64,000 nt of DNA, taken from the NCBI RefSeq assembly GCF_010093535.1, contig NW_022985169.1, positions 1,028,044-1,092,043 on the forward strand. The letters run 5' to 3'. This stretch comes from Lindgomyces ingoldianus. Its lineage: Eukaryota; Ascomycota; Dothideomycetes; Pleosporales; Lindgomycetaceae. The notes under the pieces are model-generated. The model saw only the letters and a program-made list of their open reading frames with translations, ran no database searches and had not been told where the DNA came from. Of this stretch, positions 41,825-53,543 are shown one piece after another. A program made the translations under genes and the position numbers. The number at the start of each line of letters is the position of its first letter. Positions within the stretch are counted from its first letter, which is position 1.

Positions 41825-42186
41825 GGTGGGAAGCAATGTTGACTGATGTCCATCAGTCGGCGGGGCGTGTTGCTCGACCGTGGCCGAGGTGCGTGGACTC
41901 GCACGCAGAGTTTGCAGGTCGGTGGAGGTCTGAAGGCAGCCTCTGTCCGTGAACCTGCAGCTGGTGGCCCAAGCTTCTTAGCGATGCTTGGCAGCTGCCA
42001 ATTAGATAAGCTCGTCCTCGAGCTCACCACGCTTCCAGGTGTTATCTCACTTCTCACATCACTCCCCCGTACACATTCGCGTTTACCAATATAGATTCGT
42101 TAGCATATTCCCGTCGTAGCCTATCGCCTGTCATGAGGTAACTATTATAACCTTGGAGGTGCACAGCCAATCTTTCTCCCACAAAC
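41825..42186. promoter_or_regulatory. Divergent intergenic region GID8 / URK1
   Basis: 362 bp between divergent start codons; must hold both promoters and the GID8 5' leader. No distinct motif assigned. Confidence 0.4.
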
Positions 42187-43680
42187 ATGACCGCTGCATC
42201 TCGAAACCACTATTCCCCTCCCTGGGGGGATGCAAGCATTATAGGTGTAGCGGGGAGCTCAGGCTCTGGAAAGACAACGCTGGCGCTGGCCATAGTAGCT
42301 TCCCTGAATTTACCGTGGGTAGTAATCATGTCTATGGTGCGAGGTCTACTTTACATGTGGTTTATTTCTCTCACATGAACATTTAGGATTCTTTCTACAA
42401 GCCTCTAACTCTTATGGAATCAAGAGCTGCCTTCCGAAACGAATTTGATTTTGATTCGCCCGATGCTATTGATTTTGACTTATTGGTAGACAAGTTGAGT
42501 GATATTAAACAAGGGTAAGCCATCCTCCTTGTAGGGGTACGAACGCTGGCTGATCTTTGCTCAAGGAGAGTGGCCGAAGTTCCTGTTTACTCGTTTGAGA
42601 AACATAACAGACTTGAGCAAACGACAACTATATACTCTCCCCACGTGCTAATCTTGGAGGGTATCTTTGCACTCCACGACCAGAGGGTCTTGGATATGCT
42701 GGACTTGAAGATATTTGCAGAGGCAGACGCAGACCTCTGTCTCTCTAGAAGATGTAAATTCACTACGTCATCCCCACAAAGCTGTGTTTGTTCTGATAGA
42801 TTGAACAGTGGTCCGAGATGTCAAGGAACGTGGCCGTGACATCGAAGGTTGCATCAAGCAATGGTTCGGCTTTGTCAAACCAAACTTCTACAAATACGTT
42901 GCGCCCCAGCGAGAAATAGCTGACATCATTATACCCCGTGGTATTGAGAACAAAGTTGCCATCTCCATGATCTCAGGCCAAATAGGGAAAACCCTCTCCC
43001 ACAAGTCTGTGAAACACAGACTGGAGCTTAGCCGGCTAGGTAAAATTGCAGAGGACTCCCCTCTATCGCCAAACGCTCTCATATTAGAGCAAACAAACCA
43101 AGTAAAAGGCATTCATACATTATTGATGGACCCGAACACTTCGAGAGAAGATTACTTATTCTACTTTGATAGAATGGCCGGAATGCTTATCGAGAAGGCG
43201 GTTGATTTCCTCCCACTCGAACCCGCTCAAGTCATTACTCCGCAAGGAAATGTATACATGGGGTTGAGGAAGACCGCTGAGGTCAGCGCTGTTGTAATCT
43301 TGAGAGGAGGAAGTGCTTTTGAGACAGGACTTCGGCGGAGTATACCAGATTGCCGGACCGGAAGGATCCTGATCCAGACGAATTATAGAACAGGCGAACC
43401 GGAGCTGCATTACCGGGCCCTTCCCAACAATATCGCGGAACACGGCCTGGTACTACTTCTCGACCCGCAGATGTCGAGTGGAGGAGCGGCATTGATGGCA
43501 GCCCGTGTCTTGACTGACCATGGTGTTCCGGAGGACAGGATAATATTTGTGACTTATCTAGCCGGGCGAGTAGGCGTGAACCGAGTGCTGAGCGTTTTCC
43601 CTGATGTGAGAGTAGTGGTGGCAAGAATGGGCGATGATATGGAGGACCGGTGGGTGGAGACTAAATATCTAGGATGCTGA
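42187..43680 (+). CDS. URK1: Uridine kinase / uracil phosphoribosyltransferase-like bidomain protein (Urk1)
   Basis: Four exons, 42187-42336, 42387-42514, 42566-42753 and 42809-43680, about 445 residues. P-loop IIGVAGSSGSGKTTLALAI, then DSFYKPLT, FDSPDAIDFDLLVDKL, YSPHVLILEGIFALHD and RDVKERGRDIEGCIKQWF define the uridine/cytidine kinase domain. The C-terminal half is UPRT-like with the PRPP-binding segment LLLDPQMSSGGAALMAARVL and RTGRILIQTNYRTGEPELHY. By family it phosphorylates uridine and cytidine to monophosphates in pyrimidine salvage; the UPRT-like domain is often regulatory. All introns are 50-55 nt. Confidence 0.94.
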
Positions 43681-43925
43681 TGTTAACTGTATTTTTTGAG
43701 TAGCTTACCCTTAGGTCAGATATATAGGCACTTGGACCTGTAGGCCTGGAACTTTGTACATATGTATTACTTCTACATTGGCTATAACTAGAAACCAAGC
43801 TGTACATCGCCTTTGAACTGTAATTTCTGACGTCTCGACAAGCGCTATGATGATATTCAGTCATCACCAACACATCTATGCCAAGATTCGCCTCTCCCTC
43901 ATAGATGCATTGCGCAAGTGTCCTA

Positions 43926-44960
43926 TTATAAGAAGTACTCTGTGGTTACCTCTTTTCCTTGTTGCTGTTGCTGTTCCGCTCGATGTAAATCGTTCTCTGG
44001 ACTCGCGTCGAACACGTTAAAGAATCGCTCCCCTGTATCACTGACCTCCAACACACTCGCCATATTTCCACAACGATAGCAGTAATTGGGGGCGCTCCAC
44101 ACTGTACTCAATCGATCATCGTACAACACCTGGAACCCCTCCTGACAAAGCTGATGTGCACGTAGTATATGTGACATTGCGTTGACCTCGAGGAACTTTT
44201 TGACCACCTGCGCCCCAAAGGTGTACCCTGCCCCCCTCGGGCTGAGAGAAAATTCGTCTCTGTCGGGATCTGGATCACTCCATACAAGATCTGCCATCGG
44301 GCCTTCATGCGGAATCTCTCTGAACCGGTCTATAATCTTGATCTGGTCGATTGAGTGTATCGAGGGTGAGAGTCCGCCATGGACACAGAAGATCTGGTCG
44401 TTTATGACGACGGAGAGGGTTAAGAAGTCGAACATGTCGGTAAAATAATGCCACACATTTGCGTTGCCGTATTTGCGGGAGCATTCGGTGTAGAAGCCGT
44501 AGGATTGTGTGACACCGCGCGACTCATGGTTGCCGCGGATAAGGTGGACTCGGTGGGGATACCGCAGCTTGAGACACACAAGCAGGGAAATCGTTTCAAC
44601 AGAGAAGAGACCGCGATCGACATAATCACCTGAACAATGTTAGCCTCCCAAGGTAATGCTTATGCCTCCGATAGAGGTCGCGTGCTAGGGAGCAGAGGCA
44701 GCCAACGCACCGAGAAAGAGATAATTTGTATCTGGACACGGTCCACCGATCTTGAATATCTCAATCATATCAAAAAACTGCCCGTGGATGTCCCCAACAA
44801 CGGTAACTGGAGCCTTGATGTGCACCACGTTGCTCTCTTTCATAAGCAGCTCTTTCGTTTTGGCGCATATTGCCTCGATAACCGACTCGGCCAACAGTTC
44901 CTTCTTGTAAAGCCTTGATATACACTCATCGAGGTCGACGGTTGCTGGGAGACCTGGCAT
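43926..44960 (-). CDS. PPG1: PP2A-like serine/threonine phosphatase catalytic subunit Ppg1
   Basis: Two exons, 44711-44960 and 43926-44629, 317 residues; the intron 44630-44710 splits the Gly codon of LFLGDYVDRG. Metal and catalytic motifs are intact: [34 protein letters not shown] and [12 protein letters not shown]. Segments [33 protein letters not shown] and [20 protein letters not shown] separate it from Sit4/PP6 and PP4 and point to Ppg1. The tail holds a poly-Gln run and ends TTEYFL, the PP2A-type methylated leucine end. In yeast Ppg1 works with the Far complex and in glycogen control. Confidence 0.93.
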
Positions 44961-45742
44961 CGTAGGATTTGTAAGAGACTCGACGGAGCTCCAGCATTCG
45001 CGATGGGCTCAAGGGAAAGAGTCTAAACTGGTCGCCAGCAGATGTCTGTATCGTACAATCATTCTCGGAACATGGATGCGGGCGCAGGACGGCGGCGGGG
45101 AAGGAAACCCAGAGTTGAGTGTTAAAGTGGTGCTGTTGTCGGTGCTTCGACATGCAGCACTGTCCGCCTTGGCCCAAGCTCGAGCGAAATGAAGCATCAC
45201 GTGATTTAGCTCCAGGTTTCTCAACCTCAAGAAAGTTCGACACTCCCAAACCTCCAACGTTTTGCTTTCAATCCTATCGCAGTATCTCCTTTCTGCTTCT
45301 AACGCATTCTCAAGTACCGGATGAATCGATTCTCTCTGTCTGTCACACACTCTCCTCTTCCTTTCGACTTCTTCAGCTCCATATCTCAGCAGCGCTTTCT
45401 TGGCCTTGCTTCCGTATTCCCCTCACCTCAGCAGCCCCTCAGGCCCGTCCGCTTCCCCCATCTTTCTCATCTCTGTGCACGATAGCTCTTCACACCCCTA
45501 ATAAGTTGTTTCATTTATCCTCTACACTGAAGTCTCTCCTGCAAGCTGGCCTCGGCGGGCTTTGGGTGCTCTCACCGCCTTGGCACGTGCGCCAAGACCG
45601 AATTTGAGTAAGTTCATCTTGACTTCACTCCGCCTTCTCACATCATCTGCTACACCTTCTTGCCCCAACACACCACTTCATTTAAATCTTCTCTACATAG
45701 CACGCTCTAACATCTTATCAGGGGCGGCTCTCAGGGGGTGGA
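44961..45742. other. Divergent intergenic region PPG1 / P-Q-Y-rich gene
   Basis: 782 bp. A possible leader intron of the downstream gene runs from GTAAGT near 45609 to the acceptor TTATCAG at about 45714-45720. C/T-rich throughout, no coding gene supported. Confidence 0.45.
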
Positions 45743-47948
45743 ATGGCGTGGAGCGGACCTGCAACTGGCGCAGCACAGTACCAGCCACCACCGTTCGCTA
45801 ACGGCCAGCCTGGCTACAGCCAACCCCAACAGTACCAGTATGGCCAGCAAGCGGCCTACGGTCAGTATCAAGGCGGGCCTGCTTATCCTCAAGGTGGCCC
45901 TCCGCAACGACCTCCCGACAATCGGTAAGTCAGTGTATTCGTTGCTCGCCTTGGGTTCCTTTCACTCGCAATAATATTCCATTGTAGCAAGCTGGCTTCT
46001 TTCCGTTTGATTCAGAGCCAAATATTCTGATGTTGTGTTAGGCCTCCTAAGAAGAAAGGCAACCCAATAATCACGCGATATCCTCCACCGCCTGGCTATC
46101 GCGGGCCTGCTCAACCCCAAGGTCCTTATGGAACCAATCAGAATCAGGGTCAATACCAACCTCCTCAGCAGGCCTACCCGCAAGCATATTCAGGGGCCCC
46201 AAGCTACCCAAACCAAGGTTATTCAGCACCATCCACCTATCCACCAGCTCAAGGGTACTCACCCCAGGGCTACGGACCCCCACAGAACTACCCACCACAG
46301 CCTAACTACCAGCAGCCACCATACTCGCAAGGACCAGGCTATCAGTATCCGCAACCCGCTTACCCACCTAATCAGGGTTATTCGCAAGCTCCAAGCCACC
46401 AAGGCGGTCATGGTGGTCAAAGCTATGCACCGCAACAAGGTTCCTTTCAAGGATATCCGCCTCAACCCGTTCATGTAGACTCGAACCAACAAGCTTTCTC
46501 TCATCCTCATGGCTGGCAGCAATCGAACGGCCCCACAGCGTACAGCCATGATCAGTATAGTTCATATGGTGGCGCCCCGGCCATCAAGCAGGACCCAGAA
46601 GCTACCCCAACACCGACATCGGCGCAAATCGCCGGGACCCAGCAGACCTTCCCCCTAGCTCAAACCGAAGGCCCAAAAAGTGAGCAATCTGCTGGGGAGA
46701 AGCCCCAATTATTCCTCGCCTGGGATGACTGGGACTTCGATTTTGATGGTGCAATCTGGCCAAAGAGTAATGAGCCCGTTGACCCGAACTTGAGTCTTGG
46801 CGTTATCATCTGGCGTCCAGCGAAACAAGTCACTCGTGCGTTACCTTGCACATTTAGTGATGCCGAGGAACAGGCCCTCAAGCCTCCAGCTGAGAAGTTA
46901 GGCAATGGGGAGTCTGTGTCTAATTACTTTACTCTTGAGAACTCACATGAAGCTTTCTTGGATGTCCGGCAAACAGATGAATGGCCAAACATCAGGGCCG
47001 ATCCAATTTTTGTTGTCTTTGATGACAACGACGTTGACCTGATTCCAATCGAGGACTGTATATCGAAACGCGATCGTCCTGATGAGCCCTTCGAAGAGGC
47101 GCAGGGAAATGAGGACGAGGATATGAAAGATTCGTCTTGGAATGTCATGGACAATCTTGAACAGGCCCTATCAGGTGAAATGCTAGACACAAGGCCTCCA
47201 CCACCGACTAAAGACGTGAGTTCCTCTAGGAATCAGACACAAGAAGACATTCTAGCGGCACTGGGCGTAACAGGATCGCCTAAACCACCATCGAACGAGC
47301 CCATGCCATTTCCGTTCCCCTCAGTTGATGAAAAGCCGCCGGCTTCGCTCCCAGAGAAGCCTCCTGCGCCCCAGTAAGTGTTTTTCACTAAGATCTTGAA
47401 TTCTTTAGCTCATCATATTCAGACCACAGCTCCCCTCAGAACAGCCGCCTCAGAGATCTCACTCATACGGAGGTCATCGCAACTCCGATTATGTACCTCG
47501 ACCTCAACGTCCATATGGATCAATGTCTTCCTCAACTCACACGCGGCCGCCGCCACCTCCTCAGGAACGAAGACACGTCGATTCGTGGACCTCTGGGAAT
47601 TCTCAGAACTACATTAATGAGCACGCTCTCGACGGGTCTCGAGAAAGCCCAGCAAGGTCTGAAGGGAGCAACCGAACACTTGTGGGGTCTGATTTCGAGG
47701 CCGAACCTCCCGCGAATGCCAATAGTGGTGATAAATCTCAACCTCCAAGTGTCCCAAAGTTGGAACGGAGCGACAGCTCGTTCTCAAGAAAGCGAAGTTA
47801 CGATGATACCGATCAAGACGATGAAAAACTACGACAGCAGGATGATCACACGAGGCGTAAGAAACGCCCTCAGGTGGCTGCTGCTTACAGGTGAGACTAT
47901 TTCATAAGCATCTGTGCGAGGATCTAAGCGTGATGTAGTCGTCGGTAA
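45743..47948 (+). CDS. Large Pro/Gln/Tyr-rich protein with a conserved acidic core, unknown function
   Basis: Four coding exons: 45743-45924, about 46042-47373, 47423-47890 and 47939-47948, giving about 663 residues. Residues 1 to about 290 are low complexity, with repeats of the YPPQ, GYSQ and QGY type. A conserved-looking core follows: LFLAWDDWDFDFDGAIWPK, SLGVIIWRPAKQVTRALPC and DEWPNIRADPIFVVFDDND. The C-terminus is basic (RKKRPQVAAAYSRR) and could be nuclear. The last exon is only 10 nt (SRR and stop), reached after a strong donor GTGAGA and CTAAGC branch. If CG|GTAAAT near 47945 is used as a donor, the protein would continue. The family is not recognised. Confidence 0.75.
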
Positions 47949-49411
47949 ATTCATCTGACAAGCCACTTCCAATTGCGGGTTCCTTTCTGGATCACCCTTT
48001 TCTCGACACCCTAACGTCCCGATACCACGACCTTCCCCTCTACATGTTTATTACCGCTTTCTCCACCAACTCATCGCTTGGTTTTTGAAGACAACATCCT
48101 ATCACTTCACCTTCAGTTGAATGCGATTCCGGTTGTGTAGGATGACAGGCAGTTGGGGAATCGTTGCACTTGCCTTCAGGAATTCCAATGTTCGCCTGCT
48201 GTGCTAATGAACAAACTACGGCACTGGTGGGAGTAATTTTCTTCTTCGTGTCAATTTCCCTTTGTCAATCATGGTTGCGGTCATTTGTCCCTTCTAAGCA
48301 TATGGTATTCAGGTACTCGGCGTCACTCGGCGAGAGAGCCAGGCCGTCCCGGTTTTTTCACTCTTCCTCTCCAGATCTCAAGGGTCACTGTTAGTCCCAA
48401 AAGTTCATTTCGGTCGGTGGCTTGGCATTTTCCTTTTTCTTGCCCATCTGAAGACTCGAGTCTACAAATTCTTAATAAGTCATGTTGAATGGCTACTTTC
48501 TTGACGTGTCATTTCCCGCAGTATGATAATAATTCTACTTTTCTCCCGCGCCATGCGCTCGATTGTCGATCATCCATGTCGTCGTTTCCGAGTCAATTCC
48601 CAACGTCTCCCTTTTCACATCATCTAATAAGGTGCCGCGAGAGGAACCAATGCGTCGATTGGTGGCCATACTTCTTGATCCCAGGGTCGTTGGGTGAGAT
48701 TTTAGCACGATGTTCAACTTCAAGATGCGACTCCAGGACAGACAACAGCAGACCTTGGGTCAAAAAACCCCTCATGTGCATTGGTGCGTAAAATTTTCAC
48801 TGTTTGATGTCTTATTGACCAGTTTCACGTTCTTCTGTCATAATTCAATGGGCTTTTGATATTACATTGTCTCTTTTGATGGTCTAGTCCAAATTTCTTC
48901 CGACTCCCTTCAACCACGATGCTTCCATTCTGAAGCCGATTCTTTCTTGCTACGATGTCTTTGCTGCTACGCAGAGGTCAAGACAGGTATCCGAAATAGA
49001 TAACCTTCGTTGCTAGTCACTGGAGACGGTTGTATTTGCCTTTTTCATCGCCGTCACGGACGGAGACGAGAGTTTGGATAATGAACATCGCCATATCGCT
49101 GCTAGAGCGTCATCTTAATCAGTAAATACGCCATCCAAGTACAGGATCAGTGACGATCTGGATTGAGTATCATTGTCGGTTGATGCAATAGACAACCTCT
49201 TTCTTTCAGGGCAGAGGCTTCGACGTCCCATGGATAGAAACGCGGTCATCTCTGTCCAATCCAATGATCACAACTATCAGCCACTTCAGCTGAAATTCGA
49301 TACTTCATATTGGGGAGCGCAGAGTCTTCAGGCAGAAATTCTCATGCTATTTAGTGGCGTAAAGCACCCAACCCGAGATCATAAATATGTACTCATGGTA
49401 TCAATTTCCAT
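47949..49411. other. Convergent intergenic region, P-Q-Y-rich gene / AP-3 beta
   Basis: 1.46 kb, T-rich on the plus strand, without a supported gene. Open frames near 48164-48394 and 48489-48791 lack family features. It may include extra 3' exons of the P-Q-Y-rich gene if the 10-nt exon is not its last. Confidence 0.4.
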
Positions 49412-52084
49412 CTATTTCATCAACCTATCCTTTTCACTCCCACCCTCACTCTCTGTCTCCTCCTCTGTACTCTCATCTTCCTCATCTGTCTCTTCCTCAC
49501 TCTCATCATCATCATCGTCCCCCTCCTCCAGCCACTCATCCAGCGTCTTTTCCTTTCCAGCACTTGCTGCTCCAACGCCAGCCCCAACACCTACACCATT
49601 CAAAATCCTTGCCGGTGACACAGCAAGATCGGGAACCCTACTCGAAGCCGCAGCATCCAGCCTCTCACTCGCGGTAATACTCCTACTCCCACCACCAGCC
49701 TCATATACATTAGTCGCCGTCAACCCAACCTCGTCGCGTAGTCGTGGGTCCGGCTCCTCACCTTCCTTCACCCACGGCGGGAGCTCTTCGTATCCTTTTA
49801 GCCCCCCAACGCCGCCTTCTTGTCCAACAACGAGACTCGCGCTACCGAGCACGTAACCTTTTCGCATTTCGCTCGGGCTCGGAGTCTGTGGCACGGGTTT
49901 CGGCGCTAAGAGGAGTAGGGAGGCGAGTTGTATGGAGCTAGGAGTTGATAGAAGGGCTTTGTAGACGCGTGCACGGTCGCGGAGGTCGTAGGAAGTGTCG
50001 TAGCGGGTGAGTAGGAGGATGTATTGGTATAGTGCCTCTGTTGGGTGCAGTATCTCTCGTTCCTTCATTGTACTCTGGTCTGGGGAGTCGAGATGCAGAT
50101 CCCGGAACCCGCCTTCTTCATGGAAATCGTCTAGTAGTGAGTGCGATGATTTTGATTCTGCTGGTTTGGGTGGTTCTGGAGGTGGATTGGCGTTGATATG
50201 GTGGACGTAGACTTTTGCCGCTAAAAGCACGATTTGGAGTTTCGCGGGTTCCGCTTCGTCTGCAAAGCCTTTTGCTAGAATGCGTAATACGTCTGCTGCG
50301 ATGTTGTTCTCCGGGTCTAGACCTGCAAATTCGCCGACTAGCCAGATGATGCTTGCTCGAGCTTGTGGACTGGTTGCAGCGTCTAGATGTTTTGCCAATC
50401 GAACAACTGTTGTGCGGTGATTGTCCGGGTCCCGCTGAATCAGATGTCGGATGACTTCTAAGCTCTCGGCGACCAGGTGTGCATCTGCAGATCCGATGTG
50501 TGCAAGTAGTAGTCGCAGGCATCTCGCAGAAGTCTTTGGAGTCGTAACGCTGCTCTGCGCACAGCGCCCAATCGCCCTCACTGCCTCTCTCACTAACCCT
50601 GGATCTTGACTTCCGGAGTGCGAAAAGTGGCTGAGTTCCGCCAATATTAGACTTTGTAGTCTAGCTGGTGCGTAGGGAAAGATCAACGTTAAGAGTTCTA
50701 GTTTAAGTCGCCAGATATGAGGAGCATCAGTTGACCCGACAAGGAAATGTGTATAGTATTTCACAAATGGCTCCGGGTAGGCCAGACACACTTGAACGAT
50801 GTTGTAGAGCGCTATGTGCTGGAGATCCGAGGCAGAGCGGAGGAGAGATATAAGAGGTCCAATGGCGGTAGAAAGGAAGGTAGGAGTACCAAGATAAAGG
50901 TACGTTCTTGCCACGGCGATTACAACTGCAGAGTTGCGCGAGTGGAGGAGCGGTTGGCATGCCTTCAATAGTAGCTCAAGATCTGGGTCCAAAATCACAA
51001 CATCTTCCGTCCCTTGATCCTGGGAGGAGTCAGACTCGCTGTCTGAATCGTAGAATCCTTTGGTGGTCCTTGTAGATTTCGCATTGGAAGTAGCATTGGC
51101 CAAGGGCTTCCTGACCTTTTTTGTCCGCCGAGGAAAGCATTTCCGTACGTATGTCATCATCAAATGTAGAGTCGCTAATTGCCCCCATTCATCCATATCG
51201 ACGAGCTTACGGATAAGGGAACGGTAGTGTGGATGTATTAGATCCATGCGGTTCGGACACATTTCTAGAAACGCAGCCACCGCAGCCCCCGTGACGAAGT
51301 ACTGCTTATCTCCTAATAGCAACGAAAGATATTCCAGTAATTGGGGCTCGGTACTGGGGTCCAAACTGTAGCATTTGGGTATAGCCAATGCAGCAGCTCG
51401 TCTCACATATGGAGACATATCCCCCACACCCCGTTTGATGCCCAGGCTCACAATCTGGCTTATGACGGGCACCCGTATTCCAGACATAACGCGTAATGCG
51501 AGGGCACGCAGTTGAGGATTGGAGTCGGTAAGAGACTTCTGGATAGTGTTAATGGATAGCAGCGCGGTGTCCGGCTCGTGTTCGGCATGTTGGAGGAGGT
51601 AGATGTAGACGAGCTTCTTGACCGGTAGGGACGGAGAAGCGATGTTCTTAATTACGGAGGTGAAGAACGGGAGGGTCTGGGAGGGAGGTTGTCGGGAGGA
51701 CATCTGAACAGTGCATAGTTAGTGGCTGTCATGTGAATGCAGTCTATTCTTACAGTGACAACCCTCCGCAAGCCCTCCAACACATCTCGCTCAGACCGGC
51801 TATCCAGCAGCTTCTTTAGCTGGGCCTGGGGCAGCATTCGCGACGACGTCTTGCGCGCGGAGCTGGCATCGCGAGCGGCTTCGAGGGTGAGGTCGCGGGC
51901 TGTGGAGAGGGACCAGTGAGCATAGGTCGATGGATGCATAACTACAGTTGTACAGCATCATCCCCTCAAACGAAGGCTGAGCTCGGAATTGAAGGAGAAA
52001 GGGGGGTGGGGGGGCATGAGTGCGTGCAAGAATGGCGGACGCACCTGTCTCCAGCATGCTAGAAATGCGAGATATGGATTCCAT
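49412..52084 (-). CDS. APL6: AP-3 adaptor complex subunit beta
   Basis: Three exons on the minus strand: 52045-52084, 51754-51899 and 49412-51703, about 825 residues. The first two exons give MESISRISSMLETARDLTLE and the trunk start DVLEGLRRVVT. The trunk is adaptin HEAT-like: VKKLVYIYLLQHAEHEPDTA, NPQLRALALRVMSGIRVPVI, SPYVRRAAALAIPKCYSLDP and YFVTGAAVAAFLEMCPNRMD. The C-terminal 80 residues are an acidic hinge (EEGDDDDDESEEETDEEDES), as in other AP-3 beta subunits, with no ear domain. By family it drives Golgi/endosome-to-vacuole transport of selected membrane proteins. Confidence 0.94.
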
Positions 52085-52326
52085 CAGGTGCCAGACTCAC
52101 ACGAGCGTCCTCCAGAACAGCCTCGATTATGCAGCGTCCAGCAAAGCAAGGGAGGGTGAAATGGCGATTGTGCGCAGCCTGCATACTTGGTGCTCCTCTG
52201 TGTGTGGACGTGCAGCAGATGCGGTGCCCTTGGTGGGGCAAGCCTTGACCTCGGGGAAGCGTGGAATTGCTCCGGGACTTCATTCACACCGCCACCGTTT
52301 CCTTCACGTACCAGACGGGAAGAGAC
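52085..52326. promoter_or_regulatory. Divergent promoter AP-3 beta / uncharacterised gene
   Basis: 242 bp between divergent starts; must hold both core promoters. No distinct motif assigned. Confidence 0.4.
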
Positions 52327-53118
52327 ATGGATAGGCAGATCTTGCATGGACAAGCCGGTAGATCTGGGTTCGAGCTTGCGGGAATGGCTTTCACGCCCGT
52401 CGTCCTCTGGCCCTTGACGCTTGCCGCTCTGCTGAATTACGCTCTCACCACACAGTCCACTACCACCCTCACCACCCTCATCATTTGTTCTAGTCGCGAG
52501 GCATTCCTCCAGGCCCTCTTGCACACAGCCCAACGTCAGGAAAGTAAAGAAGCAGATAGCCTCCAGCAACTCATCACCCCGACCCTGCATAATCTATTCA
52601 CCACACAGAACGTCAATGTTGCCTTCTGTGGGTCAGTCCAGACACTGTTGGCCCACTTATCAGCGCTAAAGCTCACGCCATGTTGCGGCATTGATGGAGA
52701 AAGGAGTGCTTTGAGACTGGTGCTTGTCAATCCTCTCGCCCTCCACGCGCCGACCCCGTCATACTCAGCACAAGGGCTGTCGCGGACGTTTGCTGCTGCC
52801 GTTGAGACGGCCTTCAACCTCAATGCCGAGCTTATGGTAGTAGAATGTCTGGGAATGAGGAGAGAAGACCGTCTCTACGACGAGGATGATCTGGATGCTG
52901 CGATGGCGGATGCAGAGGAGGGGGGGCGGTCCGAGGCCAACGAAGAGGATCCATGGAACCAAGAGGTGCCCATCCTAAACGTCTCTGCAAGGAGATTTGG
53001 CTCGGGAACGGGCGAACGAGCATGGGCTGGTAGGACTATCAAGGCAAGGAGAGTCGCTGGGAGATGGTTTCGATTCCAGCAGACTGAAGGCCTGCAAGAT
53101 CCGGGGGGAGCAGCGTAA
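52327..53118 (+). CDS. Uncharacterised 263-residue protein, possibly RecA-like fold
   Basis: Single exon from the ATG at 52327; a later ATG at 52384 is possible and the frame upstream is open only with non-ATG codons. Strand-helix alternation resembles an ATPase-like or Rad51-paralogue-like core: TTLTTLIICSSREAFLQALL, LRLVLVNPLALHAPTPS, FNLNAELMVVECLGM, then an acidic loop, and VPILNVSARRFGSGTGERAW with AGRTIKARRVAGRWFRF at the end. There is no Walker A, so ATP binding is not supported. This resembles the pattern of Shu-type recombination factors, but that is only a fold impression. Low-complexity acidic segment at about residues 200-225. Confidence 0.7.
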   Translation: MDRQILHGQAGRSGFELAGMAFTPVVLWPLTLAALLNYALTTQSTTTLTTLIICSSREAFLQALLHTAQRQESKEADSLQQLITPTLHNLFTTQNVNVAFCGSVQTLLAHLSALKLTPCCGIDGERSALRLVLVNPLALHAPTPSYSAQGLSRTFAAAVETAFNLNAELMVVECLGMRREDRLYDEDDLDAAMADAEEGGRSEANEEDPWNQEVPILNVSARRFGSGTGERAWAGRTIKARRVAGRWFRFQQTEGLQDPGGAA

Positions 53119-53543
53119 TGTGTGGAAGCAAATGGGGAGACGAAACAATTCTTGAATGATTCAGTAGATGGTTGGGGCTAATTCGGGCATCGGAAATGCG
53201 GTCTCCAGTTTGGCGGTCGCATCACTGATGGCCGAGGACTGGCCAACTTCTCCGACCCATCACTATAAAAGCCACCACGGCTTTCCACAAAACAGACGCA
53301 GTAAGCAGGCAAGGAATGTTCAAGCATTTGATCTGATATATGGTTTAGGAATGCGTATCCGCCCTTGCCACCTCGGGAATTTGTCTCCTCAATATCATCA
53401 ACTATCAAAATCACTATTTTGAAGATGTATCATGTGTTTGAGGGACTCATTCTCTTCTCCCATAGAGGAGCTTTTCGGTCCACAGAAGTAGACGTCCACT
53501 CCTCACGAATCGTGCCAGCTTTCAATGGGGAATAGCAGTGCAA
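53119..53543. other. Convergent intergenic region before RDI1
   Basis: 425 bp between stop codons. A TATAAAAG at about 53264-53271 is unlikely to be a promoter in this position. No gene seen. Confidence 0.35.

Noticed and set aside
49173..49856. 227-codon plus-strand ORF with Ser/Pro-rich tail
   Set aside because: Its Ser-rich half is the complement of the acidic hinge of AP-3 beta; the first part has no support.
52360..52380. GGGTTCGAGCTT as a tRNA B-box
   Set aside because: Does not match GGTTCRANNCC, no A-box at the right distance, and it lies in a coding frame.
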